The translations under genes and the position numbers were made by a program. A stretch of DNA of 64,000 nt from Halichondria panicea (Eukaryota; Porifera; Demospongiae; Suberitida; Halichondriidae): positions 7,574,517-7,638,516 of the forward strand of contig NC_087380.1 of assembly GCF_963675165.1 (NCBI RefSeq). The letters run 5' to 3'. The notes under the pieces are model-generated. The model ran no database searches. It was not told the DNA's origin and saw nothing but the letters and a program-made list of their open reading frames with translations. This document shows positions 1 through 16,000 of this stretch, one piece after another (the stretch's first letter is position 1; each line of letters opens with the position of its first letter).

Positions 1-2
1 AC

Positions 3-2077
3 GAAGTGGAAGATGTTGTGCTATTAGTGACACACCCTGGGGGCAAACTAGGCCCATACACGCTCAGAGAACACTCCATACACAAGCGCTTCGTGAAAGA
101 TGGGAAGGCTACAATCAGACTCATCACACAGAAGATGCATCTACTCATTTCCAACTGCCCATCAGACCAACTGAGATTGTTCATACATTGTATGACAATT
201 AAATTAGCGGCCATGGGGAAAAGTCAAGGTTCTCACCGACGAATGCTTGGCGACGTTTCCGTTCAGTTTGACGAAATCAGCCCTCTAAACGAAAAGGATT
301 TGGAGCTAGCACGAAAAAATACAGGCAGGGAGGCAAACTGCGTGACCCCCAGACAGAAAGCAACTTCATCGAAGATCAGTGGAAAAGAAAATCTCACCAC
401 ACCGCGACGAATTGATAAGTGCCCACAGAAAGGCATCAAAAGAAAACTATCAGAAATGAACACAGCGAGAGAAGAGGATCTGAAATCGGCCCCCTCAAAA
501 CGACCTGTCATGTTAAAACCCCTCGGGCTTCCATTATCAAAAGAGCAGACGCAAGTTTTACAAGCTGTACGGAACGGCGAAAGTGTTTTCTTCACGGGCA
601 GTGCTGGAACTGGGAAGTCATACCTGCTCAAGAAAATCATCAGCTCCATGCCACCTGACTCCACCTTCTGTACGGCCAGTACTGGAGCAGCTGCCTCGTT
701 AGTGGGAGGGTCCACACTTCACGCCTTTGCAGGTATTGGTATCGGAACTGGATCCATTGAACAGTGTTTGCGATTGGCATCGAGGGAATTCCCCTCTTCC
801 AACTGGAGGAGATGTCAGTGTCTGATAATTGACGAGATTTCGATGATTGATGGAGACTTCTTTGACAAGCTGGAGGTGGTGGCTCGGACCCTGAGGAGAT
901 CAAAGAAACCGTTTGGAGGGATCCAATTGGTCATCTGTGGGGACTTCCTTCAACTGCCCCCTGTTGCTAAGGACGGAGAGGAGAAGAGCTTCTGTTTCCA
1001 GGTATCCTAATTAACTATTGTACGACGTACCTCACAACATTAATTGGTTGTATACGTGTTTGCTACAATTCTCACCATTGCGTACACATTATATAAAAGA
1101 TAATTAATTGTATATCTCTCACGGTAATTTACGGCAAATTGATGGATAGTTATGATAGCTGTCATCATCCCCCTCAGGCCAACAGTTGGAGCACTTGTAT
1201 CACGCGCTCTATCGAGCTCACGGAAATATATCGACAGAATGACAAACAATTTATTGCCGTACTACAAAACATTCGGATTGGTCGCTGTCCACCGGCCGTT
1301 GCCGAGCTCCTCAGGTCTACGGCAACCAATCAGATTGAGCGCGGAGGTATACGAGCAACGCAGCTGTACACGCACACAGAAGATGTTGAGAGTAAAAATG
1401 TTCGAGCTTTGGAAAGTTTAAGAGAAGAGTCGAAAACGTTCAGTGCAGTGGATAGTGACCCTCAGCTGAGCAAAATGGTAGACAACCTTTGCACTGCGGG
1501 TAGTCTAATCGAACTCAAAGTGGGAGCACAGGTAGTAACAAGTTTTAATTACTCTCCTACAAAAATTACATGGTTTTAATTAATTACCTCGATCCTGCAA
1601 CATTGCTTCTTAATTTTGTTAATTAATTGGTTCAATAGTTCGCTGGCTTTGATTGTTGGGTGTTCATTTTAGGCATTTTTTGGTGCTTAGATTTTAATTG
1701 GTACACATGTATATATGACTGCATTCGTTTCTTCAGGTGATGCTGACTAAGAACATTGATGTACTGCGTGGACTGGTGAATGGGGCAAGGGGCGTGGTCA
1801 AGGAGTTTGAGGCAACTAAAGGTACCTACCCTTATACCCTATCAAATATTTTGTCCGTAATAATTATAATTATTGACGTCCTGGATAGTATTTCCCTCCT
1901 ATATAAAACTTGAGGATCTTAGTTTACATTCCATGGTAGTTGTGTATACTAGACCATAATTCCTTTATCTGACTAGACTAACTGAATTGATTTGAATTAG
2001 TCGGATCATTGCCCCCCCCCCACAACACACACACACACACACACACAACACACACAACACACACACACAACACACAC

Positions 2078-2144
<67 letters not shown>

Positions 2145-2629
2145 CACACACACACCACAGGCCACCCGGTGGTCCAGTTCACCTCTGGACCGCGCCTACC
2201 CGTGCCCCCAGAGAGGTGGAGTGTACGGACCAGTGGAGGTGTGGTGGTGACAAGGAGACAGCTGCCACTCAAACTAGCCTGGGCCATCTCCATTCACAAG
2301 AGCCAGGTAAAGAGATGATGTACAAGGCAGCTAGCATATAGCCTTAGGCTGAACTACTGAGTGTACGTATAATAAACACTTAGTGCTGCCCTTCACTCCC
2401 CCCTCCCCCCCCCCCTCCCTCGTAGGGGATGACTCTGGACTGCGTTGAGATGAGCCTCGGTCGATGTTTTGAGGACGGGCAAGCATACGTTGCACTCTCC
2501 AGAGCCAAGAGTCTGCAGTCGCTGAGGGTCAAGGACTTTGACCCCAAGTGTGTGCGTGCTAAGAAAGATGTGTTGGACTTTTATCGTGCCCTGAGGCAAA
2601 TGAGGAGAAACTATATAGAAAACAGCTGA
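3..2629 (+). CDS. PIF1: PIF1-type 5'-3' DNA helicase, 5' end outside the window
   Basis: Seen: exons 3-1001, 1178-1531, 1737-1821, 2161-2306 and 2426-2629, all GT-AG and in phase, giving 595 residues plus stop. The frame is open to the window edge, so the N-terminus is missing. The Walker A motif GSAGTGKS lies near nt 597-620 and Walker B (LIIDEIS) near 826-846. The sensor-like stretch GGIQLVICGDFLQLPPV follows. The C-terminal helicase motifs IHKSQGMTLD (split over exons 4 and 5) and YVALSRA are present. Family knowledge: PIF1 is an SF1B helicase acting on G-quadruplexes, telomeres, Okazaki fragments and mitochondrial DNA. The match runs over the whole length, including the conserved N-terminal region before the ATPase core. 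It converges with the MPV17L2-like gene, with stop codons 218 bp apart. All motifs look intact, so an active helicase is inferred. Confidence 0.95.
2011..2160. repeat. CA-rich microsatellite ending at the PIF1 exon 4 acceptor
   Basis: Interrupted (CA)n with AACAC variants fills the 3' part of PIF1 intron 3. It runs directly into the CACCACAG acceptor, leaving no ordinary polypyrimidine tract. Reading frames found here (HTHTHT or CVCVCV) are artefacts of the repeat. Confidence 0.9.
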
Positions 2630-2847
2630 TAGCTTTTCCATTTGTATATAATTTCTTTTGAATTAAATTATTATGTTCATATACAAAAACAAAAAAAAAC
2701 AAGAGCACATAGAAAAGTGCCACTTCACATAAAATTATAACAAACGATATTATCATGAGCAGCTACAATAATTATGTAAAGATGAGCTAAAATATGAGCC
2801 TGCTACTGTCTGTATATAATAATTGAGTGGTAAACGTTAACGAGACA

Positions 2848-4452
2848 TTATCTGTTGTTAGAGTCAACCAAAACAGTTTCTGTAATTACAGAGGGTACTT
2901 GAGAGGGGGCGGAGGGGGCGGCTGTGCTGGTTGTGCTGCTGTGCTCTGATTCGGCCATTAACTCAGACTATGGGGGCGGGGGGAGGTGTGAAAGGAGGAA
3001 ACAGTAATTATTGACAAATTGCTTTAAATGTAGAACATATGTTTTCTGGTCTGCAATGCTTTGAGGATAGTAGCTTCATACATCCATACCTTAACACCCA
3101 CAATATAATGATCAACTGTACAAAATTTCCGAGTCCATACCTTGTGTTTCATGTAAGAGAGGTAGACGGTCCAGAACAACGTCACAACGTTGACGTATGT
3201 AACTCGAAGATGGGAGGGAACGAAATAGAAGTTAATCACCTGGAGAACAGAGCAATGGATTATTATCCCAGAAATAATTATATTGATTTTCACGCTATGA
3301 ATGTTCTCAGGCATTATAGAAGTAATAATCATGAAGTGCAAGCATGACGTGTCCACATGTCCAGCATGTATACAACATCACATGCACACACACTGATCAC
3401 TGACAGACAGTTATTACCACGACTACAGCCTAGGTAGCCCTATATGCAATCCCTCAACATTAACACCTGTGCAAGAATTTAAGGGAATCTCCATTTTACT
3501 AACATAGGCTACCAATAAACAGTTATTAACACGAACTTTGTGAACCTAAGGCAATGTTTGTAAACAACAGAACAATTACTCAGAAAATAGTTTCTTTGCA
3601 ACAAAAATGCCAATATAAAGAGCTCAGATTTCACTAGCTCTGCATGTGGTATTAGATACTAACCTGTGCCGCAGGCCACAACTTCCAGTCCGTCTGAGCG
3701 TGAGAGGAAGAACGATTACACACATGCAGCTATAGACATAACTCTACCAATTACTACGAATCAATATAATATAGCTTTCTCATGCAGTAAACGCCTTATA
3801 TATATAATTAAAATTATGCTTATTAATTCGTCTACCTTATAGGTCGGCCAGAATTTAGATTGTAATTCAGTTCTTATATCTTCTTTTCCTCGGCCTTCTA
3901 ATACACACATTCCTGTATGGTGTGAAAATCAATCGCTATTAGAAAATTGTTCTGATATTATTACGTGCAGGGCATTTGACTACCCGTACCGTATACGTTT
4001 GTTGAATATATAAATTATACCGACAAGTGAGAAAAAATTAAAAGTTCCAGCTACAACGGCCGGCACCGTGCGCAAAACTGTTTGCACACCATTGACTCAC
4101 CTACGTAAAAGACACTGCAACATATAGGAGCCATCACTAGCTGGTCTGCAAGGACTTTCTTGCCCACAATTCTGAGACCATGTCCCAAAATAGCTCTGTC
4201 CAAGAGTAAGTACCATGAGTGGTTGAGAGGCCCCATGCAAAATCCCAGTGTAGCCATTCGCCCTGTTCTCCTCCAGTCGATCTTCTCACAGCCTTCTATT
4301 CGTTGCTGCAGTAGGTCTCCAACAGTATACAATGCACAACATGTCCCAGTGTTGACAAGAAGCAGGCGACGAGACAGTATTTGTTTGCATTTTTGCCATA
4401 GCTGTAGCTGCTGAAGAGACCTCATTGTGAAGCGAGCAGTGTGCTCTGCCAT
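2848..4452 (-). CDS. MPV17L2: MPV17/PMP22-family membrane protein, MPV17L2-like
   Basis: Seen: five exons on the minus strand, 4452-4101, 3912-3836, 3693-3664, 3239-3141 and 2967-2848. They sum to 678 nt, 225 residues plus stop, with all phases matching. Exon 3 is a 30-nt micro-exon coding TDWKLWPAAQ, the family's signature DW..WP..Q. Exon 4 carries NFYFVP..RV.YVN and the terminal LSYMKHK. The last exon adds a Ser/Thr/Pro-rich tail of about 39 residues. Family knowledge: MPV17-type proteins are small four-helix membrane proteins of mitochondria or peroxisomes, and MPV17L2 is linked to mitochondrial ribosome assembly. The N-terminus (about 30 residues, with Arg and Lys and few acids) is consistent with mitochondrial targeting. 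Assignment to MPV17L2 rather than MPV17 or PXMP2 rests on the overall look of the DWKLWPAAQ region and is less certain than the family. Confidence 0.88.
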
Positions 4453-5649
4453 CTTTGGATAGTTCAGCTAGCTAGCTGCTTAGAAAAAACTCACTCGACA
4501 AGAGTAAAACCTGACAAAGCAGGCGGCCTATTTATGTACGTACATGCAAACAACAATAGAATTGAAGGCAGGAAATAGATTTCTATCAAAACACATTCCA
4601 CCCACATGGCACCACCTTATGCTCTGCAGAAGTATGGCTCCTCACACCAGCACATGGCTGCATGTGGCTGGCCGGTTGTGGATGCTCCATAATCATGGCT
4701 CCTCTATGCAAATGGCTAGACAGTAGTAGTGTATTTCACCCCACACACAGTACAGACACATGCAGACTGAGAGGTTCATTCTCGTTACCAATCCCTTCTC
4801 AATATATTAGATCACTTACGTTGGTAAAAGTTTATTGATCCTATACCCAAAACAAAAGATATGTTACTATAGTGAAAACATTGCATGCATTCTTCTGTGT
4901 TCTATTTAGGTGTGTGTGGGTGTGTGTGCAGTTCGCTTTTATATGGTTTGTAGGACTGAAGCCCATGCAATACTATACAATCATGAGCACCGGAAAAGAT
5001 TCCTTACAATTATAGTTCACCCCACATCCTCGTGGGTAGACATAACCTGCATCGAATTTCCTATTTTAGTATATGCTTAATTAGCAATAAATTATAGCAA
5101 CTTCAAACCTGTTATAGTTTTCGTATAATATAATTGACATGAGTACAATAATTATAATGTGGTCAGGTGATATAATTATAGTGGCCGGGCGTAGACAACT
5201 CCAGACAAGGGGAGCTCTAAAGTTGGCAGGGCTCCCCTCACTGGCTCTAAATATATAACGAGGATTATTTTAAGAAACTGCATGAGAGGGGGGGAGGGCT
5301 TCAGCCACCAAAGCCCCCTATTGCCTATGGCCTTATAGGCATTCACCTTAGTTCCTGAGTGTGGTAGGTATAGTGTGTTGTGGACTAGTAAATGCATACC
5401 CTACTTTTAATTAGAACAGCACGATAATTAGAGCATGACTGCATGTTGTATGGTACTTCATACGTGCGAATATGTTGATACAATTCCATGGTACTTAACT
5501 ATAGTATTGTTTCCCTGGACAATGCTGCATGCTGCTGACAAGACTGAGCATATATATAATTATAGACAGAGAGCAAAAAAAAAAACTAATTGTGAGAGCT
5601 ACAACTTTCCTCTACACCAGATCACTGCATGTATTTATTGTTCACGAGT
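4453..5649. other. Intergenic, no gene seen
   Basis: AT-rich spacer between the 5' end of the MPV17L2-like gene and the 3' end of the Ldh_2 gene. It has short TG runs near 4911-4928. I see no coding exon, RNA gene or repeat with clear ends. The first few hundred bases should hold the MPV17L2 promoter. Confidence 0.6.
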
Positions 5650-5989
5650 TTATGCATTTTTTAGTTTCATTGGCTCTACTTTCAGCTCAACAGCAAGCTT
5701 GTCCTATAAGGTGTGAAGAGAGGGTATTGAGACAGGTTATAATTATTAACAGGTGTATATATAGATGTCTCCTAAATGTGCAGTAGAACCACGGCCATGC
5801 ATTTGTTGTGACTGCAACCAAAAATGGGTTATTTTAAACTATTTTTTTTTACAGTGTGTATAGGTCAATAAGGAAGTGCAAGGTTTAGGGCAATATAGAG
5901 CAGGGAATGCATGTTGAAATGAAGTTTGTTATTGTATGCAAAAGGTCTACACTCCACTGTATACTATACAGGAAAATTATTGTAGCTAG

Positions 5990-6079
<90 letters not shown>

Positions 6080-9000
6080 GTGTACCATTGCTGTGATGAG
6101 GCTCCTATGGTACCAGACTCCGCCCTCCTCAGTCACTCTCTTCTCGTAACATCTCTCCGGGTCACCAGCCACAAGCACTGGCTTATCAGGGTCAGCCTAA
6201 AGGGGGCGGATAAAGCTGCAAGTTACAATATACATAGCACATGTATTCATTACCAATAAGGTAGCTACTTTCTGAAATTCATATTTAAACACATGTTCCC
6301 CATGCATGCAGAGTACTAAGCTCTGTAACTAGATTTGATGACCGAATTTAAGACTATCTGAAAGCTTAGAAGGAGTCCGTTCAGATGGTATGCTCAAATC
6401 TCAAATTTGTGTTTATATATACAATTGGTAAATAAACACACTATAGTCTTACTGGCTCCATAGCTCTCATTTCTTGCATGAACTGTCTCATTCTCCCAGT
6501 GAAATCCGGAGCAAACATCTCAGGATTTATGGCAACAAATGTCTGCCCCTGTAACAAAGCAATCTATCTGAGAACAATACAAGCTAGCACGCAGGTGTCT
6601 ATTACTCACTACCATGCACAATCGTGCATCATGCTGAGAATACATACACATTATTATAGCATCCTTGTTCTATGCACAAAGGCAGAGCTAACCTGTCGTC
6701 AGCACACACACAATCCTACACTGTATATAGCGGGTCATTTTCATTGGTGCACATTTTCGTATAAACTACCAAGTTTAATATTTCGTATTCTAAATATGCG
6801 TACAGCTCAGAATGGTGACATAGAACCTATTGCGCATTAATACATCATAATGATTCCACATGCAGTTTTAATAATGCTCTAAATTTCCATACGAAAATAA
6901 CCCGCTATCCGCTATACGGTAAGCTAGCTGAAGAGCTCTCACCAGATCAGCAACTCTGTCATCTTTCTGCCACTTGCGAATGTGCGTTCCGTACGGCCCC
7001 CCTCCTAGAATGCCCCCCATGATCTCAACCATCATCCCTAGGCCGTAACCTTTGTAACCCCCAGTCTCCTCAGTGCCCCCCAGATACAGCAACCCCCCGC
7101 CGTCCATGACCTTGTTCGGGTCTTTGGTTTCTTTCCCGTCACTATCGACCCCCCAACAGTTAGGCATTGGCTCCTCCTTACGACGCTGCATCTCCACCTA
7201 CGCACGTACACATGACATGTAAGCAGGTCATAATATTGGTATTAATGTGGTTAATGATATAATGGGTTCACAGAGATGATAATAGTAGTATGGGTAGCTC
7301 CCTAATAGCTACAGAATGCATAAAAAATTTGACCCTTCAAAATTTTTTATGGGTAAACAAATTTCGTTCATAATAAACGGTTACTGTACTCAGTCACACA
7401 TACACCACTAGGAATTGTTCTACCCATGCTGTTGTAGACTCTGACCTTTCCGAGAGCTGCAGTGGTGGTGGCCATGTCCAGGACAAATGAGTCGTTGTCA
7501 TCAGCAGGTGCCCCAAAGGTGAATGCATTAGTACCGAGTGCCACCTGGAGAGGGAACGATGATCAACTATCAGTCATTGAGCGATGAGGATGCATAGGAG
7601 CAATTAAATGCTGGGTCTTCTGTATTTTGAGAGTACTAGAGTTGGCTCTGTAACTAGAGCTCTGGTGATCTAAATTCACTGATTTTATGATTTTCTGAAA
7701 GCTTAGAAGGAGCCCGTGCAGATGGTATGCTCAATTCTCAAATTTGGAACGAGCCATAATTTTCCATTTTCAGAAAAATACCATGGTATTTTGTCAAAAA
7801 CAGGCCAAAAATAGACTTTTGATTTCAAGACACCACTTTAACGAGCTTACTGTTAGCTTAATTGGATCAACGGAAATAAATGTATGGTCGTTCAAAGATG
7901 CTTTATTCAACGCTGGGTATATTTTATCTAGCAGCCAGGGGAGGGGGTACATGCCTTTACCGAATGTTGTCACACAGTTCCCAATTTAAAGTTTTACCTC
8001 TTTAGCTCTGGTTGGTACCGCTATTGGCGATGTGTTGGTAGTTGCCATACCCTGTAAAGTTAGAATAATGGTTAAATAGATACAAACAGTTATAGATACG
8101 TATGTATTAGCCTCGGTCCCACATATTTTTCTTTAAATAACGGAAAGAAACGTTTAATTAGAGAAAAGTTGGGCCGGGAACGAGGCTACATATGTATATA
8201 CTATACTTACCAGTAAGCCTTCTTTGATGGCCATCAGTGAGTAATAACCAGCAATCCCAAAGTGATTTGAGCCTGCGTCATTAGTACCATTGTGATGTGA
8301 TCAATACACCATTAAGAGTGATGAATACAATACTCACCTTTACAAGACACCCATCCAATTCCAACATTCTTAGCTTTCTTGATAGCTAGATCCATACAAA
8401 ATGTCCCAACCACCTACGAAAGAGAATAAATTTAAATAATCTTTTCATCCAAAAAATAAGATTGTGGTGTAATTTTACGTACAGTTCCGATGGCGTTTTG
8501 TCCATCCACATGTCCGGTTCCAGGCGATTCCTTGATAATAGTGGGTGTGGCTTTCCCGTCACACTGTCCAGCCTGTAGCTCCCACACATACATCTCTATA
8601 GCAACAGAGGAGAGCAAAAATAAATTTACGTTCGTCAGAAATTTATATAATTTGGACAATGGAATTATGAGACCCAATTCCCAGCCATAGCTGAGCTACT
8701 GGGAAATCGTTTGAGTCATTTAGCGAAACTATCCATAATTATAGTGTATAGATTACCCAGGGATGTGCTCACACTGTTCGGGGGTTGGTACTAACCACCT
8801 CTAGACAACTGAAGGCTATAAAGAAAATGTGTCACCACTTAGACAATTCTGGGGCACATCCGTGACTAATTATGGTACATAACTATACTCTAAGGCGACA
8901 CTCTAAATATGCGACATTTGGATATTTCTCCCATATTAGCACCATTTGTTCGTCTTGCAAAATATAATGTCATTCTTAATAGAGGTTTTACGCTACACAA

Positions 9001-9210
9001 AATTGGCATGACCACTGACCCAGCCCACTGACCCAGCCTATTGAGACCGTGGCTGTAGTGGCCCCTCGTATCTGCAGCCAGCAACACATCAGCCAGACAG
9101 CTAGCGTGGGAGGGAGCACCTCCTGCTGTCTCTACGCAGCGACACACAAAGGAGCGAATCTCCTCCACTTCCAATAGCCCCATCTGGGAGCGATCTATGG
9201 GGGCAGCCAT
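5650..9210 (-). CDS. Malate/L-lactate dehydrogenase-like oxidoreductase (Ldh_2 family)
   Basis: Seen: ten exons on the minus strand, 9210-9033, 8595-8483, 8413-8338, 8272-8211, 8051-7998, 7544-7446, 7197-6943, 6548-6453, 6196-6086 and 5703-5650. They sum to 1098 nt, 365 residues plus stop, with every junction in phase. This is the usual length for the family. Motifs are RGHYSHGLNR (N-terminal), SNHFGIAGYYS, FVLDMATTT and the Gly-rich GGYKGYGLGMMVEIM. The start is ATG 9210, with a purine at -3 and G at +4. Family knowledge: these NAD(P)H-dependent 2-hydroxyacid dehydrogenases (bacterial malate, ureidoglycolate and related enzymes) have a fold distinct from classical LDH and MDH. The substrate in animals is not settled and I do not assign one. 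It lies head to head with the PKA gene. An alternative donor 13 nt downstream of exon 1 (a repeated GGTCAGTGG) would break the frame. Confidence 0.9.
5991..6076. repeat. TG/CA microsatellite in the last intron of the Ldh_2 gene
   Basis: Nearly pure (GT)n with a few GTGG interruptions, just downstream (on the minus strand) of the exon 9 donor. Confidence 0.9.
8108..8188. mobile_element. 81-bp MITE, TAGCCTCG family
   Basis: Ends TAGCCTCGGTCCC and GGGAACGAGGCTA are inverted. The 9-bp flanks CGTATGTAT and CATATGTAT match at 8 of 9 positions, consistent with a 9-bp target duplication. It lies inside intron 4 of the Ldh_2 gene and has no coding capacity. Confidence 0.7.
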
Positions 9211-9559
9211 CTTGAAAAAGACAACTGTGTGTGTGAGGGGAAAGCATTGCTTGCGATTAACATGAGTTGGAGGTATTAAAATGCAAGTAAAATTTAATGC
9301 ATTAAGACATACAGATCTCACGTACATTGATGATTGAGTAGAACCTCTGTTGACCAGATTTGTAGGGAAAAAGCTCAGAAGCTAAGAAGACTGAAAAGAT
9401 GGGAGTGGCTCGTAAAAATTTTTTTAGTCCTCAGTTTAAGCCGCTGGATTGACCGCCCTCGATTTGTGATGCTTTTCTGAGGGTGGTGTTTGATCACGTG
9501 AGCTTTCCACTGCCTCCTGCTCCTGTCAGACACTAGAGTTAGTTGGGCTGCAAGGAATC
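9211..9559. promoter_or_regulatory. Shared head-to-head promoter region (Ldh_2 / PKA)
   Basis: Only 349 bp separate two divergent start codons, so both promoters and 5' UTRs must lie here or overlap the genes. No TATA box is convincing. Inference from spacing only. Confidence 0.5.
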
Positions 9560-12719
<3,160 letters not shown>

Positions 12720-13030
12720 AGACAATCTTAGAGATCTTATAATGATGCTAGTGTACTGTACACTCAGCATACTTACTCTACTCAGCACTCTGTACAATGA
12801 TTGTGATCTGTTGTGGTATAATTATAGCTCTCTGTATGTTTTAATCTTTAGACTTTGTATTGGTAGACATACTTGTTCAAAAAATTCAAGAGTCAAAAAT
12901 TGTAAACATGTTATTGAGGGCGGCGTTGATACAGGGCGTGAGTTAAGTCCAATGAGGGCGGCGAATATCCGTGGCATTATCAAAAAAGTACATGTACATA
13001 CTAGAAGTGAGCTAGCTAGCTTGTAGCATC

Positions 13031-16000
13031 ATGTCAAAGCACTTTAGATCTATTCTACGACTAGTCTCAGATGATGGAGTCGCCCCAGTTACACAGGGAG
13101 GGGAGAGACTGTCAATCGGCTTCAACAGCAGCTCTAAAACAGTCACATTTCCTGAGCAGCCCCGCCCCCCTTTTGCAGAAGGTAAATTAGCTAAGCCTAT
13201 TAATTGTGCTCATTTAATATTAATTGTTGTATTCCCTCTTTGGTAGCATCTACCGAATACAGTTTCGATGGAGTTTTTGCTGAGAAGCAATCAAGCGTCT
13301 ACAAGGACTCAGTTAGGCAGATTGTCGACAACGTCCTGGCTGGCTACAATGGCACTGTCATCTCAATGGCGACACAAGCCGCTCATCTGGTACGAACAGA
13401 AACTATGAACGCTCCGAAACGAGGTGCTATTTTGAAAGCATCACAGCAAATTTTCCGTCGTTTGATGAAATCTCGAAAGAAGCAAGCTCAGGCTTGCTCA
13501 AATCTTGTCGTATTATGTACTCTTGTAGTAGTCATAAACGAAAGTGTTCATGACCTACTAGCTGGGTTCTCGTCAGCAGGAAGCAACCATAAGATGAGTC
13601 AAGAAGATACCGCAATTCCACCCAAGCTTTCTTTGCCGGAGGAGGGGTGTTTGATGGTTGGAGCCTCACAGCAAGAAGTACAGGGTACAATCAAAATGGC
13701 ATCCCTACTGCAGTACGGGATGGACATGGAGAAGAAAATTTTAGAAGCCTACAGAAACGAGGATGATAGGAAAACAATCCATCACACAATCTGTACGATC
13801 TCAGTGGAGTACGCTCAGTTTGGTACGATGAATGCTCCTATTAGTGGTAGCCTCTCCTTTGTGGAAGTGTGCCCATCCGACCTCCTGTCATGTGATGTTG
13901 TCACATCCAAAGAATTAGTCTCTCTCCACACCTTTGTTGAGATGGTGAAATCACTCACACAAAACGGCCCCACAACTCTTAGTGCAGATTTTTCAACTGA
14001 ACTTACTTTTGAAAAATCCCCCGAAACTCTCGATCTCTGCAAAAAGTCCGTTTTAACACAGCTGCTCAAGGAAGCTCTCGGCGGAAACTGTAAAACTCTC
14101 CTATTAACATTTGCTAAAAAGCAATTTCCTGCTGAAAACTATTCCAAGATTCGTTCTGTTCTTGAACTAGCTTCTCGAGCTCGTTTAATACAAAACAGCC
14201 CCAACAGGAAGGACATAGCTGAGAAGGCACTAATGAATGCGTACATGCGAGAGTTGCACGACATGTATGGAGATGGCGGCAGTGCAGCTGAAGGAGACAA
14301 GAAGATTGTCCTAAAGCCTAAGCCAATTGCTAAATCTCCAACAAATTTGTCTGAAAATGGAAAAGATGAACGGTGAGCAAATTTGACATGTACCGCAAAA
14401 GCCTACCTAGCTATAATTATAGCAGCCACCCTTGAGCAGTATGGGACTCTGTGATTTTTGAGCATTAAACTTGTTGAATGTCCCTATTACAACTTATACA
14501 GTAGAATTATGCCACTATCAATGTTTTTCGTTTTTGTTTCTAGGCAGCACAACATGGAGATGGCAGCCTTTGCCCTGGTAACGGCTATAGAGGGAGGAGG
14601 GGAGGTGGGCACTGACAGTGACAGCTGCAGCGACGGTGAGTGCCTTAGGGAAATATCATCATCTTCTTTAATTTAATTGTTCACAGATGATTTGGACTCA
14701 TTGTCAAAAAGTGTGCAGCAGAAGTGCACAGGTAGCACTCGGCCTCGGAGCACTAAAGTGAAAATCAGACGACGAAAAACTAAGACGGAAGTAGGTAAAC
14801 AAGTTCACTGCATGCATTACTTAGTCATACATGCTGCAGCTGCACGCATAGACTAAGTTATTTCATGTAGACTCAGCAGAAAGCTTAAGTGCCAGTGGTT
14901 GTGATGATGATATTGGTGTTGATGCCCTGATCACCATCTTGCAAGACCCGGACAATGGTGCCCCCAGACCAACTGTGGCAGCACTGGACAATGTCAAACT
15001 GAGGCCAGGTATATATCACAAGTGAAGAAATTCACGTACATAATTATAGTAATGAGCGTTGATATTGATTACATCAGCTGTTTCGAGGCTTTATCATTAA
15101 ACTGTTGTTCTTGATAACCCCCCTCCCCACCCACACGCACACACATCATTAGACGCTGGTGCAATATTCTCGGGAGCTGCAATAGTGCGTTGGCTTATGG
15201 AGAGTGTGGCTGGTGTAGAGACAGAGGAACAAGCCGTGTGCTTAGGAGACCTCCTCCTGACCAGGGGGGCACTCGTACACTCTGAGGGCTCCATGTCAGT
15301 TATTTATAATGTGTTAGTACAATACAATTCATACATTGCTAAGCCTATGACTACCATTGCTATGACAACCATGTACCTCACAAGCCTGCAAGTATGTATA
15401 CCTATAATTATAGTACAGTCTGTTTTGCCAGTTCAAATTTTTCGCGGGAATTCATTTATTTTGTTGGCAGGGTGTTTGCGAATGCCGAGTCGTTGTTTTA
15501 CTATGCAAAGGAGGGGCGACCAAATCGCAGAACTCTAAGTCAACAGGAAATACAGTCCCTATTAGCTCAGGCCCGGGCTGCCATGGCAACAGAGGTGACG
15601 GCTGGCGAGAGATCACATGACAGGGGCAATAAAGAGAGGCTGCACAATATTCACCAGGTGGATATGGATTCTTCAAGAGATTTGCAGTCACAAATAAATC
15701 TGAAATCTACCACTCCTAATGTGCATGAGATCTACAATTGTGTTGAGGGAGAAACTGGAGAAGTTCTGAATACTGGTACAATTGAGAGTGTACAATCAAT
15801 CAACTCTGAGACTTCTTTGTCGTCCTCCTACCCCATCACTTCTCTGTCGTCCTTCCAGACCACTCCTCCATCCTCTTCTTGGTCTGTTAGCGGCAGTGCA
15901 GGTGAAGTGTCTAGTCTACTGTGCAGTGCTGATGGAGCAGTGGAGGGACTAACCCCTCCTGGGGGTCGTAAGAGCGTGAGGTTTCAGGACGACAAGGTAA

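Noticed and set aside
1965-2341. Cys/Val and His/Thr repeat frames
   Set aside because: Produced by the CA microsatellite in PIF1 intron 3. The only coding part is PIF1 exon 4, in its own phase.
5435-5786. Plus-strand frames of 85-93 residues in the spacer after the Ldh_2 gene
   Set aside because: They overlap the last Ldh_2 exon on the other strand (5650-5703) and have no recognisable domain.
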